64,000 bases of DNA, taken from positions 98,721,912 to 98,785,911 of the forward strand of contig CM043963.1 in the NCBI GenBank assembly GCA_014529385.2, read 5' to 3'. This DNA comes from Adiantum capillus-veneris (taxonomy: Eukaryota > Streptophyta > Polypodiopsida > Polypodiales > Pteridaceae). Shown here piece by piece: positions 43,771-52,955 of the stretch. Below the pieces are notes generated by a model that saw only the letters and a program-made list of their open reading frames with translations, was not told where the DNA came from and ran no database searches. The position numbers were made by a program, and so were the translations under genes. Each line of letters starts with the position of its first letter. Positions within the stretch are counted from its first letter, which is position 1.

Positions 43771-46237
43771 AGTATCTGACGATTTACCATTTGCAGAGCT
43801 TCCATCAAGATGGTTGCAGGAAGAGTATGCTGATTTCAACATTGATCAGACGCCAGCTCATAATGTCCAGAAGCTAACAGAGGCGGCAAGGTCTTCTCTC
43901 CCTGACACAGCCTCACCCACTGCACGGCCTGACCCAGTCAGAGAGGTCAACCTAGGCGGCCCTGACAACCATCATCCCATCTTGTTAGCCACTTGGTTAT
44001 GGGATCACTCCGCTCTACTCGACCTGGTAATCTCTTTCGTGCGTTCTTTCAAGGATGTGTTTGCCTGGTCTTACCATGATTTGGAAGGAATCCCAGCAGA
44101 GCTAGGAGTCCACACAATTCCTCTGGTTGAGGGGGCTAAGCCGGTCAGAGGACGGGCTTACAAACTGAATCCCAAGTATGCAGAAGCAGTCAAAATCGAG
44201 TTGGAAAAAATGCAAGAAGCAGGTATTATTGTACCAGTAGAGCACTCAGAATGGTTGTCCTCTATGGTTATTGCCCCAAAGAAGCAGTCCAACAAAATTC
44301 GAGTTTGCGTCGACTACCGGGCTCTGAATAAGGTCACAATCCCTGATGGATTTCCGACACCTTTCACTGAGAGAGTTCTCGAAGATGTCGCTGGCCATGT
44401 ACTGTATAGTTTTATGGACGGGTTCAGCGGCTACAATCAGTTAGGAATACATCCTAACGACCAAATCAAAACAGCTTTTGTGACTCCCTGGGGTATTTTC
44501 ATCTACACTAGAATGTCTTTTGGGATTAAAAATGCACCACCTTCTTTCAATCGCATAGTATATCTCATCTTTTGTCCTCTGCTTACTGATCACCTTCGCA
44601 TATTCATGGACAACTTTTCCACCTTCTCGGGTGCTCAATGTTCGACCCCAGTAGAAAATCTAAAGGAGCATCTTGCTCAGCTCTCTGCAGTCTTCCTCAG
44701 GTGCAGAGAGGCACGGTTGAAGCTCAATCCGAACAAGTGTCATTTTTTGGTCACAGAGGGCACACTATTGGGCCATGTGGTCTCTGCTAAAGGTTTAGCA
44801 CCTGACCCAGAGAAGATAATGGCTATCTTGAAGTTACCTCCTCCCATAAATCCCAAAGGTGTTCAGAGCTTTGTGGGCCACACCGGCTATCATCGCAGGT
44901 TTATACGTATGTATGCACAGGTGGCTCAACCATTGACCCGGCTCACCAGTGCTGCTGTTCCCTTCCAGTGGTCAACACCTGAGGCCGAAGCATTTGCATA
45001 CCTCAAAAAATGCCTCACTGAAGCGCCTATTCTAGTTGCCCTGGATTGGGACCTACCTTTTCATGTGCATACAGATGCAAGTCTGCTGGCTGTGGGTGCT
45101 GTGCTGACTCAGCCTAGCAAAGAGTTCAACTTGGATCGCCCTGTACATTACGCAAGTCGCCTGCTCACCAAAGCAAAGAGCAACTATAGCACCATAGAGA
45201 GGGAAGGTTTGGCTATAGTGTGTGCTCTACAAAAATTTCGTCACTATTTGCTAGGGGTCCACTTCACAATTATTACTGATCACCATGCCTTGCGCTATCT
45301 GCTTAATAAGCCACAGGTCGCAGGTCGAGTATGGCGATGGCTCCTCCTATTCCAAGAGTTTGATTTTGAAGTGGTACTCCGTCCTGGTAAGCATCATGTA
45401 ATGGCTGACCACCTCTCTCGCATTCACACAGGTGAAGAAGCTACCGGGATTGCTGATGACTTTCCAGATAGCAGTCTTTTTAAAATCAATACAGCCCCGG
45501 AATGGTACGGCGAGGTCCTACAATTTCTATCTACTGGGCTGTACCCAGAGAAGGCCTCTCCACTGCAGAAGAGGAGATTGCTGTTGAAGTCCAAGCCTTT
45601 CACTCTGATTGGGGGCCAACTCTACAAATCGGGACCAGATGGTGTTCTGAAGCGTTGTGTCTCGCCTCATGGGGTGGAGCATATTCTGGAGGATGCCCAC
45701 AATGGTCCCACTGGTGGCCATTACCCTGGTCACATCACGGCCCAAAAGATTCTGCAGAGTGGTCTATGGTGGCCCTACCTTTTTAAGGATGCAATAGCAT
45801 ATTCTAAGGTTTGTGATGTGTGCCAGCGCTGTGGGCCGAAGCCAAGTAAGCAATCCAACTGTCCTCTGCAGGTCTCGATGGCGTGGCTACCTTTTGAGAG
45901 ATGGGGCTTGGACTTTGTGGGTCCAATATATCCCCCGGCTCAACCAGGTAATCGCAAATATCTGCTAGTGGCTACTGACTATGCAACAAAGTGGGCGGAG
46001 GTTCTAGCGACAGTAGATTGCATTGGCAATACAGTAGCCAAATTTTTATATGAAAATATTTTATGCAGATTTGGATGTCCCTTAGAGATCACCAGTGATA
46101 GGGGTAGTCATTTTGTCAATGTCATGATCTCAACTTTACTGGCAAATTACAAGATTTTTCATCGCAAGTCGTGCTCTTATTACCCTAGGGCCAATGGGCA
46201 GGCCGAGAGCACCAACAAGGTTCTGATCGCACGCTGA
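43739..46237 (+). CDS. Gypsy E reverse transcriptase, RNase H and integrase core
   Basis: This 832-residue frame is the largest in the window. Reverse transcriptase shows GIIVPVEHSEWLSSMVIAPK, RVCVDYRALNKVT, SGYNQLGIHP and MSFGIKNAPPSFNR. The catalytic motif reads FMDN instead of YMDD, so the second aspartate is asparagine. RNase H follows (FHVHTDASLLAVGAVL, ITDHHALRYLL, VMADHLSR). The integrase zinc finger (H-x-H with CDVCQRC) and core (WGLDFVGPIYPP, TSDRGSHFVN, YYPRANGQAES) follow. It stops at 46237 at the inversion breakpoint. Confidence 0.93.
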   Translation: MTLHPMPEHFEVSDDLPFAELPSRWLQEEYADFNIDQTPAHNVQKLTEAARSSLPDTASPTARPDPVREVNLGGPDNHHPILLATWLWDHSALLDLVISFVRSFKDVFAWSYHDLEGIPAELGVHTIPLVEGAKPVRGRAYKLNPKYAEAVKIELEKMQEAGIIVPVEHSEWLSSMVIAPKKQSNKIRVCVDYRALNKVTIPDGFPTPFTERVLEDVAGHVLYSFMDGFSGYNQLGIHPNDQIKTAFVTPWGIFIYTRMSFGIKNAPPSFNRIVYLIFCPLLTDHLRIFMDNFSTFSGAQCSTPVENLKEHLAQLSAVFLRCREARLKLNPNKCHFLVTEGTLLGHVVSAKGLAPDPEKIMAILKLPPPINPKGVQSFVGHTGYHRRFIRMYAQVAQPLTRLTSAAVPFQWSTPEAEAFAYLKKCLTEAPILVALDWDLPFHVHTDASLLAVGAVLTQPSKEFNLDRPVHYASRLLTKAKSNYSTIEREGLAIVCALQKFRHYLLGVHFTIITDHHALRYLLNKPQVAGRVWRWLLLFQEFDFEVVLRPGKHHVMADHLSRIHTGEEATGIADDFPDSSLFKINTAPEWYGEVLQFLSTGLYPEKASPLQKRRLLLKSKPFTLIGGQLYKSGPDGVLKRCVSPHGVEHILEDAHNGPTGGHYPGHITAQKILQSGLWWPYLFKDAIAYSKVCDVCQRCGPKPSKQSNCPLQVSMAWLPFERWGLDFVGPIYPPAQPGNRKYLLVATDYATKWAEVLATVDCIGNTVAKFLYENILCRFGCPLEITSDRGSHFVNVMISTLLANYKIFHRKSCSYYPRANGQAESTNKVLIAR

Positions 46238-46259
46238 AGATGTACCCTAGTCTGCTGGC

Positions 46260-47281
46260 TCTCAAAAACTGGCAAGGAGAGTAGAGACTTCACTGTATCC
46301 TTCACCACTTTCGCGTTGATCTTCTTTTTCTTGGTGACTGTGGGGTCAACCTGCATGCTCACGGTTTTCCTTTTCCCTTTCGAGGTTCCCTGTTCCTCAT
46401 CCACTTTATTTATGTTAATAGGTATGTTTATGACCCATGCCAAGAGAGGTGCCGCAAAACATTTAAAACTTAACTGCACAGACTGCACTTGGGCCCGAAA
46501 TCTTTTAGCCCTAGACTGAAAAGAGCTGAAGAGAATTTGGTGGAATCCACATGGGATAGTGTGGATTAAACAGTATAGCCCGTCACAAAGGGAGAATGTA
46601 GCGAGAAGATCTGTTTTTACCTTGTCTTCGTTGGCATCCCGAGCCAGAAAGTAATACCTGAAGATTGCGAGAAGCTGTCTGTTTCGCTTATAATTTGGGT
46701 GATCCTAGCTCTTGACATGCCTGAATTGTCGCATCCTTGGACAACAAGGAGAAAGTGCGAGTAGTAGACTTCACAGCTGGAAAGGTGGTCATACCCATGG
46801 CATGGCCAAGCCTTGTAGCTGTTAGCTTGTGGCCCCGGACCTTTGGAAAGTCTTTCAAGAGTTGATGTATCAGTTCTACTGGAACTGTATTAGGTAAATT
46901 TGCATCAGCCAATGCTGTGAGGCGCAGAGTCCGTAGCTGAGCAGTCGAAAGCACCTCACTGAGAGATGGTCGAGATTGCTGCATATGAAAATTTAATGAG
47001 AATGCTGTGCGATTTTTTGAAGAAGCAAGTCGCTTGATTTCATGACTGATGATTTGCTGCTTTTCTTTTTTCTGAGCCACTTTTGAATGTTCCTCCTGAT
47101 CACTGGAAGCACCTGACTCAGAATTTACATCTGAATCATCAGATGCTGCTGAGTGTGCTTTGTAGCTCTTATCACTTGGGTCACTGGAGGTAAAGTCATC
47201 TATTTCATGGCTGCTGCTGCTTGCAGAATCTTCCTCTGCTTCGCTCTCTGATTGTGTAACCAGAGGTTTCCTCCTCTTCAA
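46260..47281 (-). pseudogene. Extra ORF of gypsy E, unknown function
   Basis: From MKRRKPLVTQSESEAEEDSA the first 197 residues are acidic and serine-rich, then basic and leucine-rich (TALADANLPNTVPVELIHQL). After a frame change near 46690 it continues with FRYYFLARDANEDKVKTDL, FKCFAAPLLAWVIN and a lysine-rich tail to about 46260. In the uninverted element it would be sense and lie after integrase, where Tat-type elements carry additional ORFs. I do not recognise a domain. Confidence 0.6.
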
Positions 47282-47445
47282 CTCTACCTTTTTCTTGCTA
47301 CTTCCTTCTGGCTGTTTCTCCTACTTGCTACCTCCTGCCATGGTGAGGTCGGATGCATGACAAACGGAGCAGTTGAGAAGACAAATGATGGAAAAGCACT
47401 CAGTCAGATGCAGACCAAGTTGGAAAATCTGCAAAACGATTTAGG

Positions 47446-48125
47446 CTGGGGCGAGTAATTTAGGGTAGGGGCAAATTCGAACAAAAATAGGGCAGGGGCG
47501 AAATTGTTTTTTGGGCAGGGGCGAAATTGGGTGGGTAGAGGGTAGGGGCGAGAACAAAAATAGGGCAGGGGCGAGAGGGGTTGCTGGGAGAGGGTAGGGG
47601 CGAGAGGGGGTGCTGGAGAGAGTAGGGGCGAGAGGGGTTGCTGGGAGAGGGTAGGGGCGAGAGGGGGTGCTGGAGAGAGTAGGGGCGAAGGTATAGGGTA
47701 GGGGCGAGAGGGGGTGCTGGGAGAGGGTAGGGGCGAGAGTGGGAGGATAGGGGCGAGGGGTATAGGGTAGGGGCGAGAGGGGTTGGTGGGAGAGGGTAGG
47801 GTGAGAGTTAGAGGGTAGGGGCGAGATGGGGTGCTGGGAGAGGGTAGGGGCGAGAGTGGGAGGGTAGGGGCGAGGGGTGCTGAGAGGTAGGGGCAAATTT
47901 TGAGAGTGGGCGAATTGAGAATAGGCAGGGGCGAGTTGACTAGAGGGTAGAGGCGAATTTTACCAGCTGGGGTGAGTCCGAAAAAAAAAAAAAAGGGTAG
48001 GGACGAATTTTATGTGCTGGGTAGGCTAGGGCGAATATTGCAGGGCTGAGGCGAGGGGTCAATAGGTAGGGGACGAGGGCGAAGGCTGGATAGGTAAGGG
48101 CGAGGGTGAGGCTGGAGAGGGGAGG
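47446..48125 (+). repeat. G-rich minisatellite (GGTAGGGGCGAGAGGGG type)
   Basis: About 30 irregular copies of GGGTAGGGGCGAG occur with spacers such as GGTGCTGGGAGA, forming a nested higher-order pattern of about 50-100 bp. The G-rich strand has many runs of three to five G. The minus-strand proline/leucine-rich frame over it (47441-47896) is a repeat artefact. Confidence 0.9.
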
Positions 48126-48617
48126 TCTAGGGGTTCAATAGGTGGAAAAAGGGCGGGAGAATTGAATGGTTAGGATGAGGTGAGATAAGGGAAAAAGCGA
48201 GGGGAATTAAGAATCTGGGCCAATGCTTACCGCAGGTTATGTGGTACTCATTTAAGCCAATGAACACAGCTGAGGAGAGAACATGGGGCAGGTTAAGAGA
48301 TGCTAAGATACTTATTGAGCAAGGGAACAATGCGGTAGAAAAGGAAGGAACAAGGAGGAGAGAAAGAGCTAGATATAAATGCTGTGAGAGATAGAGAATA
48401 AAATTAAGTTAGAGACGAAAAAAGGGGATGCAGTTGAGCTGCTTTAATCTTCAACACTATCCCATAATCAAAATGGCTATTAAATGAGACTTGAATTCGA
48501 AAATTACAAGAACAAAATGTAGCCGAGACAGAGTCAGAACAATAAATGATGCATCAGTGCAACAAGGGGATTTGGTGGTGAGATGGCTATCCTCATTAGC
48601 TTTGTATATGATTAGGA
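48126..48617. other. Gypsy E inverted segment without gene
   Basis: The purine-rich plus strand grades from the minisatellite into anonymous DNA. No domain is seen before integrase at 48618. Confidence 0.5.
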
Positions 48618-49130
48618 CTAGTGATAGCACTTAATCCTAGATCCGTTGACCAATGGCAAAGGAACTCCTGTCAGAGTGACTAACTGGACAGCCCCTTGTG
48701 GCAGAATCTCTTCCACCACGAAGGGCCCTTGCCAAGCTGGAACAAGCTTCTTTGCTTTTTTCAAATATTTTGCCTGATAGAGTAGCACCAATGTGCCTTG
48801 CGTTATTTTCGGCTTTCTGAGGTGGCAATCATGCCACGCTTTGCGACGAAGTTGCTCCGCTTGCAGAGCATGAGAAGCTAAAAGGCGGCTTTCATCCAAT
48901 AAGGTAAGACGGGATATAGAAGCTGCTTCCATGCCCCAACTTGCACGCAGACTGCCCACCCTAGGGGATCCGGAGTTGAACTCAAATGGAGCTATGGCTT
49001 CCAAACCGAAAGCGAGTTGAAAAGGAGTGTGATTCGTTGTTGCTTTGAAAGATGTGCGGTATGCCCAAAGAGTGCCGTGCACAGCCTGAGCCCACGATGC
49101 TGGATGGAGATGACATGCTTTCCTGGTTCT
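48618..49130 (-). pseudogene. Gypsy E integrase C-terminal part (inverted)
   Basis: The frame reads GTLWAYRTSFKATTNHTPFQ, LAFGLEAIAPFE, then KYLKKAKKLVPAWQGPFVV and VNGSRIKCYH, the standard end of a Ty3/gypsy integrase. Upstream residues SWAQAVH extend the match to about 49120. Together with 44-46 kb it would complete integrase if the block were turned back. Confidence 0.9.
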
Positions 49131-49149
49131 GCTGTGCTGGAACCAATGT

Positions 49150-50089
49150 CTACTGCCGCTCCTCAGGCAGGATGGTCACTTCACCCATACAGGATCCTCT
49201 TCCTTCTTCTCCCATCTTCACTCATACACCGGTCAACATATCTCTCGCTCCACCTACAACAACAATCTCCGAGGCACCTACTACACCAACTGTACCTACT
49301 TCTAGCTCGCCGGCTGTGCCACATGTGCGCCCTCCAGCATCACATCCATCTGAGGGATCTTCAGGTAGGACCGATTCCACTTCTCTGTTTCAGCTTTCAG
49401 AGAAGTTACTTCAGGACTCCAGAGCTGCTATTGCCACCATCGAGCTAGGCGCGGAGCAGCTAGCTGCAACCCACCAGCATCACTCCGCCACGTACGCAGC
49501 TATGGAGGGATCTCTGCGAGTTGCCGAGAGTGCCATCGCAGATCGAGATGCAACGATTTTTGCACTACAGCAGGCATTGAAGATAAAGTCGAGGATTATT
49601 GATGACCTAAAAGCACATGTGAAGGGATTTCAAGAAATGCTTATGTATGATAACAAGCCTACCTAGGCTCCTGTGGGATATGGATGGACTGGGCCAGGGA
49701 TACAGGTCCAGAATCCAGCAGGCTTTGCAGCGCCAGCAGGTCCCTCTCAGCCCTCTCAGCAGTTCATGGGACACTACCCACAGCCCCAGTTCCAGTACTT
49801 CACTCAGCAGGGGTCTCAGGTCCAGATGCCACACATGCAGAGCCAGATTGTTCCTTGCTGTGACGGTGTTGCTGGTGCACACCGCCATGGGTGTGTTTCT
49901 AGGCGTCCAGTGTTCACTTCAGGGCAGGTGCTTCCATCCGCTGTGCAGCAGATGGCTGCTACAACCACAGGAAACCAGGTTATGCAGAGCACAGTACAGC
50001 AACCGCATAGTTACACAATCGATCTGATGGCTCCTCCCGATCCGGATACTTCTGGAGCAGCAGTGGCGACGACACTTTCCCTTGGGTGA
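49150..50089 (+). pseudogene. Additional ORF before 3' LTR of gypsy E
   Basis: The first frame (to a TAG at 49664-49666) is Pro/Ser/Thr-rich, then a helical stretch (SEKLLQDSRAAIATIELGAE, DRDATIFALQQALKIKSRII). After the stop, the same-sense frame 49673-50089 is Gln/Pro-rich (QPQFQYFTQQGSQVQMPHMQ). A coiled-coil plus Gln-rich layout resembles gag-like or extra proteins of gypsy elements, but no domain is identified. Confidence 0.55.
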
Positions 50090-50194
50090 CAGGACTGTGT
50101 GCTTACCCCACCTTTCATTGTACATATAGTTACTTTTGCAGTTTCATTCAGTTTTGACTCACCGAGACGGTGACCAATCTTGTGGCGGGCAACC

Positions 50195-50749
50195 TGTAGC
50201 AGGCTACAGTGTCACTTTTACAGGACACAGTTACAGTTAGTACAGTTGGTCTGGTTTGTTCACACTAGACGGACACTCTGGGCAGTGACACGTGGCAAGG
50301 ATACGGATGGTGGCCTAGTGGACATGTAGCCAGGTCACACTTAGCTGGCTGACATTTATGGGCTGTTGGTGGCTCTTATGATTGTATCTATGAGTAGTAG
50401 CCGTTGGGTCATTATCATTATCTTATATTATATGGTACGTAGTCGTCTAGTGGGAGTTTTACACAGAGCACTGCTTCACCATCCTTGCACATCTGAGCCT
50501 CGACACCCCATTTGTACCTGTGAGTCTTGGGCTGGAGCTGAGTGTGCTGCCACGCCAGAGTCTGTACATGGTTCTTTGAGTTAGTCGAGTCCACATGTTC
50601 TGGTCCACTGTTGTGTCTCTGTTGTTATCCATTGTTTCTGTGTTTCATTCTGTTTGAGAGAGTTACCATTTGATGGAGTGAGATTGTCACGCACATTGCA
50701 CTGAGGGGCACCCACACTGTAGAGAGCACGACACATTATCCGTGCTACA
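50195..50749 (+). repeat. 3' LTR of gypsy E
   Basis: This 555-bp LTR differs from the 5' LTR at about 20 positions without length change. The short G-rich tract GTGGCGGGCAACC just upstream is a weak polypurine candidate. Confidence 0.95.
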
Positions 50750-50754
50750 TGTGG

Positions 50755-51650
50755 ATCGGAAGTAAAGGTTGCTACACTATGATCAAGATGAGCGTACCAG
50801 ATACATACAGAGGAGAGTGCTTGATGAGACTTTTTGGTAGGAGGTGCAGTGCCTCATAGTGGCTCTTCAGCCCGTTAAAGTTCTCTTGCGGGTTATTGAC
50901 ATGGAGGTCTCGACATTGGGTCTAGGTCTTCATCTATATATGCAGATAAAAAACCACACCTCCTCTTACATCATGCTAACACCAAAGCGGTAAGATCTTG
51001 GCTATTTGCAACTCCTTTGCCTTTTTAATGCTAGCTTTTGCAATTCCTTTGCCCTTCTAGGATTCCTCTCTCCTTTGTAGACTTCCTGAGAGCTTGGCTA
51101 TTGTAGCGAGTAGATGAGCAGTTATGAGTCGTCCCATTCATGGGATGATTGCATTGCTTCACCCTCTCTACAAAAAGCCTAGCTTGTTTCATATCACATT
51201 GTCCACCTTGCATACACCCTACATCAACAAAATGTTCTCGCAGAATGAGCAGCTCATCATTGATTATGAGATCGTAAGCTACATGAACAAATTTGGGTTG
51301 TCACTTGTGCGAGCTGTAGTATTGAGAGAGGAGGCTTGCAAGTTTCCTTTGACATGGTGGTAGGTTCAAGGAAGGATAGGTCTTACAAAGCTATGTCGCC
51401 TTGCTCTTCGTATCCTCTCTTAGGTTGGACTCGCTTTCAAACTTGTTATGCCTGGACTATCATCTATCAAATCACAAGTGTCGACTCTTCTACTTCTATG
51501 CTTGCAGGATTGCTCAATTGGTGAATGTGAGCGAAATTGGAGCTCATACTCTTTGATCCACACAAAGATCCGCAACAAATTGAGCACTTCTTAGTTCGAA
51601 AAGTTGTCGTGCCAACATGAGGCTCATATGTAGCTTCCATGCTTTGGGGA
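50755..51650 (+). pseudogene. hAT transposase fossil
   Basis: Right of the gypsy element the plus strand reads YIQRRVLDETFW and ALQPVKVLLRVIDME, matching the central hAT/DUF659-type region. Further on, LALRILS-type sequence at about 51395 and CERNWSSYSLIHTKIRNKLS at about 51520-51585 match the C-terminal hAT dimerisation domain. Stops and an apparent about 90-bp insertion inside the dimerisation block show it is dead. Its 5' part should lie left of 40490 but I cannot recognise it clearly. Confidence 0.68.
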
Positions 51651-52740
51651 CCCCAAAGCAGGTAATCAATGCATCGTCGTTTTTGTCTCTTGAGTCTTGT
51701 AAATACTTGTGAGTCTAATATGGCATTGTATTTGATGAACAGGTAGATCCCACAGAGCTAAATATGGTGGATGATCCAAAGCATAAAGGAGGCCGATGCA
51801 CGACTCCACGATGAGGAGGGGATCCTTTGTCTATTGCATAGAGAGCATGAGAGTGTGGACTAACGGGTCACCCGATCCTGGACACGAGCTCATAGCACTA
51901 TCCATCGTCCTCTAGCTGTGGACCCAAAGAATACTGCTACACAACAAGAGAGCATTTGTATGGGGAAGCTCCCCGTTCGCACTAGCTGTTCGTCTCATTC
52001 ACACAGAGTTCACATGCAATTGACCTAGTTACGGGTGATGCAAACTTTACAAAGGATCAGTTGCAATGCCCAATGTCATCTTCTTCCAATGATGAGATCT
52101 GACTTCAAGTTTTTCAAACTTTAGTCTTTTGTGTCATTTTTAGTAGCCTCGACATTGTATCCCTTGTTTGGTAAACTGCAATGGATTATGGAGTGATTTT
52201 TGATTCATTTTATTTTGTATCGTGTATGGCATTTGCCATGGATTTATCTATGCAGTAATCTATGTTTTCAAAGTTTCAAAATATCAGTGTTATGTTTCTT
52301 GAAGTCGAGTTCTTGATATTTTATCTCGTTTTGTTATCGTGATGGTAGTGCTAGCTTCTTAGTGTTCACAACTTCATATGAATTCAGATGATGCGATATG
52401 GATATTAAGGTTTAGGAATGGTGGTCTATGCAGCAAAATGACTAATATGTCTGCAAAAATGTAGAATTTTTGTAAACGTTATGATTTTAAAAAATGGATA
52501 TGTATTGTTACGTACCTTAAAATTTTATCTAGTACAACGGTACATACCTTACGAATTGAAACCGAACCGTACCTTGTATACCTTTCCACCTTCTCTCCCA
52601 GCCACAATGTGGGCTCTCCATTGCGATTCTCATCACCACGATCCTTGAGCGTGGAGAATCACATATCAACCCCACACATAGTACATCACATGTATCATTG
52701 GTCCCATAGGTCATATTGACCTCCGAGGACAATAATAAAA
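51651..52740. other. Anonymous DNA
   Basis: AT-rich sequence with no frame carrying a recognised motif. It could include the hAT element's 3' end, but I did not find terminal inverted repeats. Confidence 0.5.

Positions 52741-52801
<61 letters not shown>
52741..52801 (+). repeat. (TC)n microsatellite at LINE E 5' junction
   Basis: About 60 bp of TC repeat with one GC interruption, abutting a 100-bp LINE fragment. Confidence 0.95.
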
Positions 52802-52804
<3 letters not shown>

Positions 52805-52900
52805 ACTCAAACACGGTACCAAATTCACAAGTTTGTAACGGATTGGTCTCATAGGTCATTTTGGCCCTTTGAAGACGTTAATATATCATTTCATTTTATT

Positions 52901-52903
<3 letters not shown>
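52802..52903 (+). mobile_element. LINE E, last ~100 bp of the LINE
   Basis: The sequence matches the LINE 3' UTR end: a GGTA-TTCACAA-TTTGTAAC block as in LINE A, then GTCTCATAGGTCATTTTGGC and TTTGAAGACGTTAATATATC with ATTTCATTTTATTTCA as in LINE B. It is a severely 5'-truncated insertion lying exactly between two (TC)n tracts. Confidence 0.82.

Positions 52904-52953
<50 letters not shown>
52904..52953 (+). repeat. (TC)n microsatellite at LINE E 3' junction
   Basis: About 50 bp of pure TC repeat directly after the LINE tail. Confidence 0.95.

Positions 52954-52955
<2 letters not shown>

Larger units (their letters stand above)
46238..49130 (-). other. Inverted internal segment of gypsy E
   Basis: Integrase stops at 46237 (NGQAESTNKVL). 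Its missing continuation appears on the minus strand from about 49130 down (SWAQAVHGTLWAYRTSF). The 2.9-kb block between is therefore flipped relative to the rest of the element. The exact breakpoints are uncertain by a few tens of bases. Confidence 0.82.
40490..50749 (+). mobile_element. Complete Ty3/gypsy element with internal inversion
   Basis: The 555-bp LTRs (40490-41044 and 50195-50749) start TGTAGCAGGCTACA and end GCTACA. A perfect TGTGG duplication flanks the element (40485-40489 and 50750-50754). Internal order is gag, protease, reverse transcriptase, RNase H, integrase. The integrase C-terminus is on the opposite strand because 46238 to about 49130 is inverted. I count about 20 differences between LTRs (about 96.4% identity). 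Extra ORFs between integrase and the 3' LTR recall Tat-type gypsy elements. Confidence 0.95.

Noticed and set aside
47441-47896. Proline/leucine-rich 151-residue minus frame
   Set aside because: It is the translation of the G-rich minisatellite and has no independent support.
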